NCBI RefSeq assembly: GCF_000269805.1
Contig: NZ_JH711482.1
Location: 460,542-524,541, forward strand
Length of the DNA: 64,000 bases
From: Actinomyces massiliensis 4401292
GTDB taxonomy: Bacteria; Actinomycetota; Actinomycetes; Actinomycetales; Actinomycetaceae
Direction of reading: 5' to 3'
Part shown: piece after piece, positions 33,974 through 42,445 of the stretch
Layout: the number at the start of each line of letters is the position of its first letter
Position numbering within the stretch: the stretch's first letter is position 1
Notes under the pieces: model-generated
Database searches by the model: none
Told to the model about the DNA's origin: nothing
The model's input: only the letters and a program-made list of their open reading frames with translations
Position numbers and translations under genes: made by a program

Positions 33974-36121
33974 GTGGTCAAGGATCCCCTCACCGGTCGC
34001 CTGGTCGACTCTCGCTACGAGATCGTCGACCTTGTGGCGCGTGGCGGAATGGCAACCGTCTACCGGGCATACGATCGCCGGCTCGACCGCGTCGTCGGGC
34101 TCAAGCTCATGCATGCCCACCTGGCCGACTCCCCCGACTTCGTCGCCCGATTCCGACGAGAGGCCCGCGCCGCGGCGCGCCTGTCGAATCCGGGAGTGGT
34201 CGCGGTTTACGACCAGGGCAGTCTCGAGGGCGTCGCCTACCTGATCATGGAATACGTCGAGGGACCGAATCTGCGCGATCTCATGGCGGCCGGCCCCTTG
34301 TCGGTACGCGAGGCCCTGGGACTGACCGCTCAGATCCTGCGTCCGCTGGGCGCCGCGCACCGCGCGGGACTGGTTCATCGCGACATCAAGCCCGAGAATG
34401 TTCTACTCCCGGCGGACGGCTCAGTCGCGAAGGTCGCCGACTTCGGACTGGCCCGGGCCGTTACTGAAGTGACGCAGACCACCACGGGCAATGTCCTGGG
34501 AACGGTGGCCTATCTCGCTCCCGAGCTGATCACCGCGGGCTCCTCCAGCCCCTGCGCAGACGTGTTCTCCGTAGGCGTCATCATCTATGAACTGCTCACC
34601 GGCGAGCAGCCGTTCATCGCCGACTCCCCCATCCAAATCGCCTTCCGCAACGTCCACGAGGACATTCCCCCGCCCTCGGCCCTGGCCCCGGACCTGCCCG
34701 CCGACGTGGACGAACTCGTATCCGCCATGACGCGGCGCGACCCGAAGCAGCGCCCTCAGCACGCAGACGAGGCATTGGCCCTCCTGCGCAAAACGGCCGC
34801 GTCCCTGTCCGAGGACCAGCTGCTGATCAAACGCGGGGGCGGAGCCGGCTCGGTGCGCACCCAGGATGTCCTCGCCGCCAACGCCGAGGCGGCGCGCACC
34901 GCCATGGGAGCCCAGTCCCCCGAGGAGATCGGCAACCCTGACAAACCCGACGCCGACGACGCACACAGCATCCACAGTGCTGTCGGTGCTGTCAGTGCCG
35001 ACAACCCTGACAGCACTCACAACGCCGACGGCACTGACAACGCTGACAACAGGGACTCCGAGACGACGCCAGGGGCGGGACTGCGCACGGTGTCGCTCCC
35101 GATCGGATCGATCGGGCCGGGCGCCCAGGAAATCGGTGACGGCCACACCCAGCACCTGGCGCGCGAGGAGCTGCTGCATGCCGACGACCAGGTCACGGCT
35201 GCGGTTCCACGCAAGGGCATCCGCCGGGTCCGACGTCGCGCGGTCCTCGGCGGAGCCGCAGCCGTGCTCCTGGGAGGCGGCGGCTGCTACGCCTGGTACG
35301 TTCTCAAGGGGCCCGGGCGGTCCGTTCCTGTTCCCGAGATCGTCGGCAAGACCTCCGAGGAGGCCCAGAGAGCCGTGGAGGATGCGGGACTGATCTGGGC
35401 GGCGCCCACGCGCGATTTCTCCGACACGGTTCCCGATGGTTCGGTCATCTCCTGCGAGCCGAGCCCGGGCGACAGCGCGCGCCTCAATCAGGAGGTCACC
35501 GCCGTGGTCTCCCGCGGTGTTGAGCAGAAGAAGGTCCCCGATGTCGTGGGCAAGACTCAGGAGGACGCGACCAAGGCCATCACGGACGCCGGTCTGACTC
35601 TGGGAGCGATCACCCAGGAGTACTCCAGCTCCGTGGCCTCGGGGCAAGTCGTCTCCTCCGACCCCGCGGCGGGGACGAGCGTCGCCCACTCCTCAGCGGT
35701 GGCGATCGTCGTCTCCAGAGGGCGCCAGACCGCGACCGTGCCCGACGTGACCGGTATGAACGTCGATCAGGCCAGAACTACTCTGGAGGCCGCGGGTCTC
35801 AAGCTCGGCACGCAGACGCAGGCGTTCTCCGACTCCGCGGCCTTGGGCACGGTCGTCTCCTCCAACCCGGCAGCCGGCGCGAACGGTGTTTACAACGGGG
35901 ATTCTGTCGCCGTGACCGTCTCGAAGGGACCGGAGAATGTCACGGTTCCAGATGTCAATGGGAAGAGCGAGGAGGAGGCCAAGAAGGCCCTGGAGGATCT
36001 GGGGCTCAAGGCGGAGATCAACAAGCGCCTCGGCGGCCCCTTCGGCACCGCTCGGTCAACCGATCCGGCTGCCGGCACCAGCGTCAAAGCAGGTTCCAGC
36101 ATCAAGATCAACATCTTCTGA
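33974..36121 (+). CDS. pknL: PknL-like membrane Ser/Thr kinase with four PASTA domains
   Basis: The 715-residue protein has an N-terminal kinase domain (about 1-275) with ARGGMATVY, Lys44, HRDIKPEN (catalytic Asp137) and DFG (156-158). An activation loop rich in Thr (TQTTTGNVLGT) is probably autophosphorylated. A transmembrane segment lies at about 418-440, followed by four PASTA repeats (about 450-715) that sense muropeptides. The juxtamembrane linker contains a 9-bp repeat array encoding Asp/Asn/Thr/Ala-rich sequence. GTG 33974 fits the family start. The mycobacterial substrate gene Rv2175c, between the syntenic genes there, is missing here. Confidence 0.93.
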   Translation: MVKDPLTGRLVDSRYEIVDLVARGGMATVYRAYDRRLDRVVGLKLMHAHLADSPDFVARFRREARAAARLSNPGVVAVYDQGSLEGVAYLIMEYVEGPNLRDLMAAGPLSVREALGLTAQILRPLGAAHRAGLVHRDIKPENVLLPADGSVAKVADFGLARAVTEVTQTTTGNVLGTVAYLAPELITAGSSSPCADVFSVGVIIYELLTGEQPFIADSPIQIAFRNVHEDIPPPSALAPDLPADVDELVSAMTRRDPKQRPQHADEALALLRKTAASLSEDQLLIKRGGGAGSVRTQDVLAANAEAARTAMGAQSPEEIGNPDKPDADDAHSIHSAVGAVSADNPDSTHNADGTDNADNRDSETTPGAGLRTVSLPIGSIGPGAQEIGDGHTQHLAREELLHADDQVTAAVPRKGIRRVRRRAVLGGAAAVLLGGGGCYAWYVLKGPGRSVPVPEIVGKTSEEAQRAVEDAGLIWAAPTRDFSDTVPDGSVISCEPSPGDSARLNQEVTAVVSRGVEQKKVPDVVGKTQEDATKAITDAGLTLGAITQEYSSSVASGQVVSSDPAAGTSVAHSSAVAIVVSRGRQTATVPDVTGMNVDQARTTLEAAGLKLGTQTQAFSDSAALGTVVSSNPAAGANGVYNGDSVAVTVSKGPENVTVPDVNGKSEEEAKKALEDLGLKAEINKRLGGPFGTARSTDPAAGTSVKAGSSIKINIF
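34964..35053. repeat. 9-bp tandem repeat (10 copies) in PASTA-kinase linker
   Basis: Ten degenerate 9-mers (for example CACAGCATC, GTCAGTGCC, GACAGCACT, GACAACGCT) encode the Asp/Asn/Ser/Thr/Ala-rich linker between the kinase domain and the membrane segment. It is the longest of the 9-bp arrays. Confidence 0.9.
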
Positions 36122-36208
36122 GCTCGGGGCTCCAGGCGTATCGCAAGACCACTCCCCCACCGAACCGCCGACCGTGAAAGCCACAGGCCGCACAAGGGGT
36201 AACAAGAA

Positions 36209-37549
36209 TCAACGGCGCAGCATCTCGGCGACCTCGAAGGCCATTTCCAAGGACTGCTGATGGTTCAGGCGTGGGTCGACGAGCGTCTCGTAGCGCCTGG
36301 CCAGGGCGGCCTCGTCGATGTGCTCCCCTCCGCCGAGGACCTCGGTGACGTCATCGCCGGTGAGTTCGACGTGAATCCCGCCGGGCACCGTCCCCAGCGC
36401 ACGGTGGACCTCGAAGAAGCCGCGGAGCTCGTCCATGACGGTGTCGAAACGGCGGGTCTTGTAGCCATTGTCGGAGGTGATGGTGTTGCCGTGCATGGGA
36501 TCGGTGACCCAGGTGACCGGGCGGCCGTCTGCCGTGATGGCTTCGATGAGTGCGGGTAGGGCTGCGCGAATCCGGTCGGCGCCCATGCGGGTGATGAGCA
36601 TCAGACGGCCGGCATCACCGTTCGGGTTGAGGTGGTCGACGAGCGCCAGGAGCTCGTCGGGAGTCGTCGTCGGCCCCACCTTGACACCGATCGGGTTATG
36701 GACGCCCTCCAGGAGGGCGACATGGGCGTCCTCCGCCCCACGCGTGCGCTCCCCCACCCACAGGAAATGGGCGGAGGTGTCGTACAGACGCCCTGAGCGC
36801 GAGTCCTCCCGGATCATGGCGTCCTCGTACTCAAGGAGCAGGGCCTCGTGAGCGGCGTAGAAGTCAACCTGTCGAAGCGCCTCGAAATCGACCCCGGCGG
36901 CCTCCATGAACCGCATGGCGCGGTCGATCTCCTCGGCGAAGGACTCGAAACGCGCGTAAGTCGGATTGGCTGTGAAACCGCGGTTCCAGGAGTGGACCTC
37001 TCTCAGATCCGCGTACCCGCCCATAGTGAAGGAGCGGATGAGGTTGAGAGTGGTGCCGGCCCGCAGATAAGCGTCGAGCATGCGATGAGGATCGGGAATA
37101 CGGGCGTCCCGGGTGAAAGCGTGGCTATTGACCGAATCCCCGCGATAGGCGGGCAGGGTGACGCCATCGCGCGTCTCGACGTCCGAACTGCGGGGTTTGG
37201 CGTACTGGCCGGCCATGCGCCCCATCTTGACCACGGGGGTGGAGGCGCCATAGGTGAGTACGGCGGCCATCTGCAGAATGGTCTGAAGCTTGAGGCGGAT
37301 GTTGTCAGCCGTGTTGTCGGCGAAGGACTCGGCGCAATCGCCTCCCATGAGCACGAAGGCCCGGCCCTGGCTGGCGGCCGCCATCTGGGCGCGCAGGGAA
37401 TCGACTTCGCCGGCGAAGACGAGCGGAGGTCGGGCGCGCAGGTCCGCACTCACTGCCCGCAATACGGCCTCATCGGGATAGGCCGGCTGCTGGGCGGCAG
37501 GACGGCGACGCCAACTGGCAGCGGTACGGGGGGCGGTCAACTCGTTCAT
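36209..37549 (-). CDS. aroG: Class II 3-deoxy-D-arabino-heptulosonate 7-phosphate (DAHP) synthase
   Basis: The 446-residue protein has class II motifs: PPLVFAGEVDSLR, GRAFVLMGGDCAESF (metal-binding Cys), GRMAGQYAKPRSS, WVGERTRGAEDAHV, GVKVGPTTTPDEL and WVTDPMHGNT. It joins phosphoenolpyruvate and erythrose 4-phosphate at the entrance to aromatic amino acid synthesis. ATG 37549 is chosen because class II enzymes begin near MxxxxxPRTAASWR; the upstream frame enters a hairpin. A 42-nt hairpin lies 28 nt upstream. Confidence 0.94.
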   Translation of the reverse strand: MNELTAPRTAASWRRRPAAQQPAYPDEAVLRAVSADLRARPPLVFAGEVDSLRAQMAAASQGRAFVLMGGDCAESFADNTADNIRLKLQTILQMAAVLTYGASTPVVKMGRMAGQYAKPRSSDVETRDGVTLPAYRGDSVNSHAFTRDARIPDPHRMLDAYLRAGTTLNLIRSFTMGGYADLREVHSWNRGFTANPTYARFESFAEEIDRAMRFMEAAGVDFEALRQVDFYAAHEALLLEYEDAMIREDSRSGRLYDTSAHFLWVGERTRGAEDAHVALLEGVHNPIGVKVGPTTTPDELLALVDHLNPNGDAGRLMLITRMGADRIRAALPALIEAITADGRPVTWVTDPMHGNTITSDNGYKTRRFDTVMDELRGFFEVHRALGTVPGGIHVELTGDDVTEVLGGGEHIDEAALARRYETLVDPRLNHQQSLEMAFEVAEMLRR

Positions 37550-37576
37550 CACGCGGGCCAGCATAGAGGCAGAGAA

Positions 37577-37618
37577 CCGGGGCTGGTGGCACCACGTGCG
37601 CGGTGCCACCAGCCCCGG
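37577..37618 (-). terminator. Strong hairpin between the phosphofructokinase and aroG genes
   Basis: Arms at 37577-37593 and 37602-37618 are perfect over 17 bp around an 8-nt loop. On the minus strand TTCTCT follows. It is probably the terminator of the upstream phosphofructokinase gene. It ends only 28 nt before the aroG start codon, so an aroG promoter must overlap it or aroG depends on read-through. Confidence 0.82.
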
Positions 37619-37714
37619 AGAGGCCCGGATAAGACGAACGGCGCTCGGCCCGCTCAGCGGATACGATTCGCCGGCCTCCGGTAAGACTTGGTCGGTAGGG
37701 CTTCTGATAAGGCC

Positions 37715-38944
37715 TCAGTGCTCGGCGCCGGCCTCCGCGGGCTCCACGCTCTGGCCCAGGTCGGCCATGAGCGCGGTGAACCAGTCCTGGGTGATGTCGA
37801 AGGGCTTGCCGCCGGCGATGCGCGGGAAGGCGATCGCCGCGAGCACGTCACCGTTGTCCTCATCCTGGCCGATGACGCCGGATTCGCCGCGCAGAGCGCA
37901 GTCGACGGCCAGGTCGCACATCTTCTTGATGAGGGCCAGGTCCTCGGCGTTGGCGTGGGCTGCGCGCGAGTAGTAGCCGGACTTCTGGACCATGACCTTC
38001 TCGGCGCCGATGAGCTCGGCGAACTGCTTGGCGAACCACTGGCCGGGGTTGATGGTGTCGAGTTTGACGTGACCGAAGGGATCGCGCTGGACCTCCTGAC
38101 CGGCCGCTTCCAACTCCGCGATGATCTCGGGGACGCCGGCACCCTCGGACAGGAAGATGTTGACGTTGCCCTGCTCGTCCATCAGTGCCTTGAGACGCTT
38201 GGCCTCGGCGGCCAGGTCCAGCTTCATCTCGGGCAGGAAGACGGCGTGGACGTCCCAGCGCTCCTTGGTCAGGCCGAGGGAGGGGGCCCAGTCCTTGGTC
38301 TTGAGCAGCTCGTGGTAGCGGCGAGCCGTCTCGGCGGTGAGGTAGCCGCAGTTGCGGCCCATGCACTCGTGCACGATGAGCATGCGGGGGTTGGAGCGGT
38401 GCTCGCCGATGACGTTGAAGGCGAAGCCAGCGCCCTCGTCGGCGGCGGTCCAGGCGCCCAGGGACTGACGGATGGGCACCACGTCGTTGTCGATGGTCTT
38501 GGGCAGGCCGACGACCGTCAACTCGTAGTCGTTCTCATGCAGGTAGGCGGCCAGGTCGGCGGCGGTGGTGTTGGTGTCGTCCCCGCCGATGGTGTGCAGG
38601 ACGTCGACGCCGTCCTTGCGCAGCTGCTCGGCCGCGAACTCAAGGGGGTTGACGCCCTCGGCCACCAGGCCGCGCTCGACGAGGTTCTTGGCATTGGTGA
38701 GCTTGACACGGGAGTTGCCGATCGGGGAACCGCCGAAGTCGCGCAGGATGCCGGCGTTCTTACGGGCCTCGTCGTCGATGACGATGTAGTTGCCGGTGAG
38801 CAGGCCGTGGTAGCCGTACTGGTAGGCGATGATCTCGACCTCGGGAGCGACCTCGGTGTAGCGCTCGATGAGGTCGCCGACGGCGGCGGACAGACAGGGG
38901 GCGAAACCGCCCGCGGTGAGCAGGGCGACGCGACGGATCGACAT
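37715..38944 (-). CDS. pfp: Pyrophosphate-dependent 6-phosphofructokinase
   Basis: The 409-residue protein has the PfkA-fold motifs GGDDT (120-124) and PKTIDND (148-154). The second Asp of GGDD and the Lys of PKT mark PPi-dependent enzymes; ATP enzymes have GGDG(S/T) and PGTIDND. It makes fructose 1,6-bisphosphate reversibly with PPi. ATG 38944 starts the conserved MSIRRVALLTAGGFAPCLSA. PPi use by Actinomyces phosphofructokinase is known; linkage to PPK2 in this window fits. Confidence 0.93.
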   Translation of the reverse strand: MSIRRVALLTAGGFAPCLSAAVGDLIERYTEVAPEVEIIAYQYGYHGLLTGNYIVIDDEARKNAGILRDFGGSPIGNSRVKLTNAKNLVERGLVAEGVNPLEFAAEQLRKDGVDVLHTIGGDDTNTTAADLAAYLHENDYELTVVGLPKTIDNDVVPIRQSLGAWTAADEGAGFAFNVIGEHRSNPRMLIVHECMGRNCGYLTAETARRYHELLKTKDWAPSLGLTKERWDVHAVFLPEMKLDLAAEAKRLKALMDEQGNVNIFLSEGAGVPEIIAELEAAGQEVQRDPFGHVKLDTINPGQWFAKQFAELIGAEKVMVQKSGYYSRAAHANAEDLALIKKMCDLAVDCALRGESGVIGQDEDNGDVLAAIAFPRIAGGKPFDITQDWFTALMADLGQSVEPAEAGAEH

Positions 38945-39058
38945 CGTTTGCCTTTCGTAGGAGGCGGGGTGTGACGGGCTCATCCTAGCGGGGCGGCAGC
39001 GCGGGCAGAACCGGATGGACACCCCGGATGAGCAGCTGTGAGGACTCGGGCCAACGGC

Positions 39059-39532
39059 CTACAGCAATCCAGCCAGCAGCCACAGATCGGCCACGACGTA
39101 CACGGCGGCATAGCCGCTGTGAATGGGCAGGTTAAGACGGACGAAGCGCTTGATCTCCTGCTCGGGCACGTCCTCGGAACCGCCCTCGGCCAGGCGCTCG
39201 GCACGCGCGAACCCGGAGACGACGTGAACTGCGAACCACAGGGGCATGGCGGCGACGGCGAAGATCTGCGCGGCCAGCGGCAGACGCCCCGCATTGAGGG
39301 CCAGCGACACGGCGGCCACCACGACCTGACCGAGAACCCAGATGGCATAGGTGGTACTCACGCGCGTATCGCGGTTGAAGGGCAGCAGTATCTGCTGAAG
39401 CTCCTGACGTCGACCATGGCTCAGCACATGAGTGAAGAAGGACCCCATGGTCACCACGTAGGAGATCATGAAGCCCGCCAGTACACCGGTGTAGACGGCG
39501 TTGAGGGCGTAGAGGACGTTGGGGAGATTCAT
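39059..39532 (-). CDS. Small integral membrane protein of unknown function
   Basis: The 157-residue protein starts MNLPNVLYALNAVYTG and has four hydrophobic segments (about 5-28, 60-80, 83-105 and 133-155). No family is recognised. It sits convergent with nothing and just upstream of the phosphofructokinase gene on the same strand but with a gap. ATG 39532 is favoured over the longer frame because it begins the first membrane helix. Confidence 0.75.
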   Translation of the reverse strand: MNLPNVLYALNAVYTGVLAGFMISYVVTMGSFFTHVLSHGRRQELQQILLPFNRDTRVSTTYAIWVLGQVVVAAVSLALNAGRLPLAAQIFAVAAMPLWFAVHVVSGFARAERLAEGGSEDVPEQEIKRFVRLNLPIHSGYAAVYVVADLWLLAGLL

Positions 39533-39628
39533 CGCACTTGATTCTAATGCACCAGCGGTGCAGCGCTTCATGGTGCTTCGCGGCCCTGAAGAAGCATCCG
39601 ATCGGCACTCAGGGTCCGGAGAGCCGGG

Positions 39629-40375
39629 TCATCCGCCCGCGACTCCGTAGAGGATTCCCCGCATGAGGGCGGGGTCGCCCAGGAAATGGGTCATGGCGTG
39701 GGCGACGTAGACCGGTGTGAGGCTGCGACCGCCATAGACGTAGAAGATCGAGAGAACGCCGAACAGGATGAAGGAGGAGAGCATGTAGGAGGGCCAGATG
39801 TGGTGCCCGACCACGCCGTGGTACACGCCCATGACTGCAGCGGTGATCACGACCTGGAGGAGTCTGGATGAGCCGCAGCGCTCCAGCCGGTCCAAGATGA
39901 GCCCGCGCACCGCGATCTCCTCACCGAAGGCCAGGACGAGGCCGATGGCCATCATGATCGGCCGCTGCCAGGACCAGGCCAGCGGGTCTCCGCCTCGGGC
40001 ATAGGCCATCGCTGTCCAGGCCAACCCATAGATGACGGCAATGATGAGCATCGGTGTGCGGGCGGGGCGCCCCCAGCCGAGTTCGGCGAAGCCTTCTCCC
40101 CGCCTGCTCTGACGCCAGCGGACGAAGCCGATGACCACGAGGCAGCCCACGAGGAAGAGCACATCGAGCACGAGGGCGCCGTTGAGGCTCGTCCCCCACT
40201 CGTCATAGACCCATTGCGCCCCCACGAAGAAGCAGGCGGCGCCGAGGACGCTCCAGAGCACTCCGATGGTCAGCCCCACCTCGCGCCACGCAGCGGCCCG
40301 GCTCAAGGGCGGACGCGACTCACCGGAGACGCGAAGATGATCGGACGATCGCTGCTTCTTCGTCATTCTTGTCAT
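39629..40375 (-). CDS. CPBP (CAAX protease/bacteriocin-processing) family intramembrane metalloprotease
   Basis: The 248-residue protein has about eight hydrophobic segments and the CPBP motifs EEIAVRGLILDRL (glutamate pair plus Arg) and MGVYHGVVGHHIWP (His). These form the metal site of Abi-type intramembrane proteases. Roles in the family include processing of membrane-bound peptides and, in some cases, immunity to bacteriocins; the substrate here is unknown. ATG 40366 is an alternative start. It is divergent from the PaaX-like regulator. Confidence 0.85.
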   Translation of the reverse strand: MTRMTKKQRSSDHLRVSGESRPPLSRAAAWREVGLTIGVLWSVLGAACFFVGAQWVYDEWGTSLNGALVLDVLFLVGCLVVIGFVRWRQSRRGEGFAELGWGRPARTPMLIIAVIYGLAWTAMAYARGGDPLAWSWQRPIMMAIGLVLAFGEEIAVRGLILDRLERCGSSRLLQVVITAAVMGVYHGVVGHHIWPSYMLSSFILFGVLSIFYVYGGRSLTPVYVAHAMTHFLGDPALMRGILYGVAGG

Positions 40376-40555
40376 TACGCACTCTTTTCACGTTTCGTTT
40401 TGAGAATGAGTCGTAACTTTATCCTGTCGGAGCACTCCCCTCAACAGACATCACGGAAATACCCGCGACGCCTGCTCGACCCCGTCAGGCCCCACGACGT
40501 CGCCGAACTCTGCGTGGCGCCCCGAAGTTCGACGACGCGGGCGGAGGATGAGGTT

Positions 40556-41371
40556 ATGACTCCACGCCAGCGCCGCTCCTCCGCCGTTGATCGCAGCACC
40601 ATCGCCTTCCTGTGCGGTCTGTGCGGAGTCGAGGAACTGCCCGGCCCCTTTCTCATCGAGGTCTTCGGCGCCCTGGGCATGAGCATCTCGGGCGCACGCT
40701 CCTACCTGGCCCGAGCGGTGGCCGACGGACGGCTCGCCTCCCACCGCCACGGCAGGCAGACCCTCTACTCCTTGAACGGCACTCTCTTGCGGCGCTACCG
40801 TACGGTCCGGCGGGGCTTCGATGGACGGCCGAGCTGGAACGGACACTTCCACATCGCCATCTACAACATCCCCGAGGCCCGCCGGCCGGAGCGCGACGCC
40901 CTGCGCGCGGCCGCGTTCGATGAAGGCTGGGCCTCGCCCCGTCCCGGAGTCCTGCTGGGCATACAACCGCCAGGCATCTGGGCCGACCGCACCGACTGCT
41001 CCACAGGACGCCTCGACGTCGACCTCAGCACTGCCAGAGAGCTCGCCGCCAGCGCATGGCCGCTGGACGAGGCGGCACAGCAGATCCGACACCTGGCCTC
41101 GCACCTGGAAGACATCAAGGCCCGCTACCGCGATCTGGACACCTCAGACACCTCGCGACCGGCTCTCCTGACCCGAGTGGTGGCGACGCACGAGATACTC
41201 AGCAACACCACCTACCTATGGGGCATGTTGCCGAACCTTCCCATGGAGCTCTTCCCGGAGGACTACCCGCATGATGTCCTGGCCCGGATCACCGCCGAGA
41301 TGGAGGGCCCGATCATAGTATCGGGAGAGCAGGCCGCAGCCCGACTGCTGGCCGACCACCAAAGCCCCTGA
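40556..41371 (+). CDS. PaaX-family transcriptional regulator
   Basis: The 271-residue protein starts MTPRQRRSSAVDRS with GGAGG about 8 nt upstream. A winged helix-turn-helix (about 15-85, IEVFGALGMSISGARSYLARAVADG) is followed by the PaaX-like central and C-terminal domains (WNGHFHIAIYNIPEARR; NLPMELFPEDYP). PaaX-type proteins repress aromatic catabolic genes and bind CoA thioesters. No such genes are near. The nearest adenylate-forming enzyme is 17 kb away. It may regulate the divergent CPBP gene; this is inference. Confidence 0.82.
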   Translation: MTPRQRRSSAVDRSTIAFLCGLCGVEELPGPFLIEVFGALGMSISGARSYLARAVADGRLASHRHGRQTLYSLNGTLLRRYRTVRRGFDGRPSWNGHFHIAIYNIPEARRPERDALRAAAFDEGWASPRPGVLLGIQPPGIWADRTDCSTGRLDVDLSTARELAASAWPLDEAAQQIRHLASHLEDIKARYRDLDTSDTSRPALLTRVVATHEILSNTTYLWGMLPNLPMELFPEDYPHDVLARITAEMEGPIIVSGEQAAARLLADHQSP

Positions 41372-41403
41372 GCCCCCTGAGCCCTCTGAGAGCTCTGAGA
41401 ATC
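41368..41403. repeat. 9-bp tandem repeat (4 copies) at the end of the PaaX-like gene
   Basis: CTGAGCCCC, CTGAGCCCT, CTGAGAGCT and CTGAGAATC follow each other. The first includes the TGA stop of the regulator, and the rest fill the gap to the convergent acyltransferase gene. Confidence 0.9.
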
Positions 41404-41415
41404 AGCCGTGGCTCA

Positions 41416-42333
41416 CTATCGTCTGCCCGCCCCGGCATCGCCACCGTCACCGTCGGTACTGTCAGTACCGTCGTTGATATCACCAACATCTGGGACTTCC
41501 GCAGGATCGCCGTCGCCGTCCTCATCGGGAGGCTCGGGAACCGCCACATCCGGGGCGGGGCGACCACCGGGGGCGGACACGGGCGCCGCCGCCGGGCGCC
41601 TGAGCGCTTGAGCCTCGAGCATCTGGCGGACAACCTCGTCCGCGGACCTCTTCTCGGCGTCCATGGCCTTCTTCACGTCAGCGGCATATAGGTCGACATA
41701 CTCCTGACCGGACAGGCTCATCAGGGAGTACATGATCTCATCGGTGATGGAGCGAAGCACGAAGCGGTCGTTCTCCAGCCCCTTGTACCGAGAGAAATCG
41801 AGCGGCTCGCCAACAACGATACCGACCCGGTGCCGTGTGGAGGGGATGGCCTGACCAATGGGCTGAGCCAGGTTCGAGCCGATCATGGCCACCGGAATGA
41901 CCGGGGCCCCTGTGGCCAGCGCGATGCGCGCCACCCCGGTCTTGCCTCGGTAGAGACGGCCGTCGGGGCTGCGGGTGCCCTCGGGATAGATACCGAAGAG
42001 CTCCCCGGAATTCAATCGATCGATTCCCGCCTGCAGTGCGGCCTGCGATGCCTGCCCTCCGGAGCGATCCACAGGAATGGTGCCGACGGCGGTCATGAAG
42101 TTCTTCACGACCCAACCCTTTGCGCCCTTACCGGTGAAGTAGTCGGATTTGCCGATGAAAGCAACCTCACGGTCCACCAGCAGCGGCAGGAAGAAGGAGT
42201 CGATCACGGCCAGGTGGTTGGAAGCGAGAATCGCAGCCCCCTCGACCGGGATGTTCTCCTCCCCCCGGATCCACGGCTGGTAAAGGATCTCCAGCGCGGG
42301 CCCGACAGCGGTTTTGATGCCTCGGTACCCCAC
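41416..42333 (-). CDS. 1-acyl-sn-glycerol-3-phosphate acyltransferase-like (PlsC family)
   Basis: The 305-residue protein has the PlsC motifs ASNHLAVIDSFFLP (NHxxxxD, about 38-51), GTIPVDRSG, and YPEGTRSPDG, which bind acyl donor and glycerol phosphate. GTG 42333 is chosen because AGGAGG lies just upstream; the TTG at 42354 lies before that site. The C-terminal 70 residues are Pro/Asp/Gly-rich and end in a DGTDSTDGDGGDAG tail coded by 9-bp units. The family makes phosphatidic acid or acylates other lipids; the mycobacterial homologue Rv2182c sits near Rv2191, as here. Confidence 0.88.
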   Translation of the reverse strand: MGYRGIKTAVGPALEILYQPWIRGEENIPVEGAAILASNHLAVIDSFFLPLLVDREVAFIGKSDYFTGKGAKGWVVKNFMTAVGTIPVDRSGGQASQAALQAGIDRLNSGELFGIYPEGTRSPDGRLYRGKTGVARIALATGAPVIPVAMIGSNLAQPIGQAIPSTRHRVGIVVGEPLDFSRYKGLENDRFVLRSITDEIMYSLMSLSGQEYVDLYAADVKKAMDAEKRSADEVVRQMLEAQALRRPAAAPVSAPGGRPAPDVAVPEPPDEDGDGDPAEVPDVGDINDGTDSTDGDGGDAGAGRR

Positions 42334-42445
42334 GGGACCTCCTGTGCTCGGCAACTGGCTGGGCTCTCCACCAGGTCCAGCCGTGTCCGCGCGGGGAGCA
42401 CGGATGCGGTTGGATCGGCGCCTTGGTGAAGTCTAGCCTCGCACT

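Noticed and set aside
33908-34378. Minus-strand 156-codon open frame where an Rv2175c homologue might sit
   Set aside because: Most lies antisense to the kinase domain and it has no helix-turn-helix or similarity to the expected regulator.
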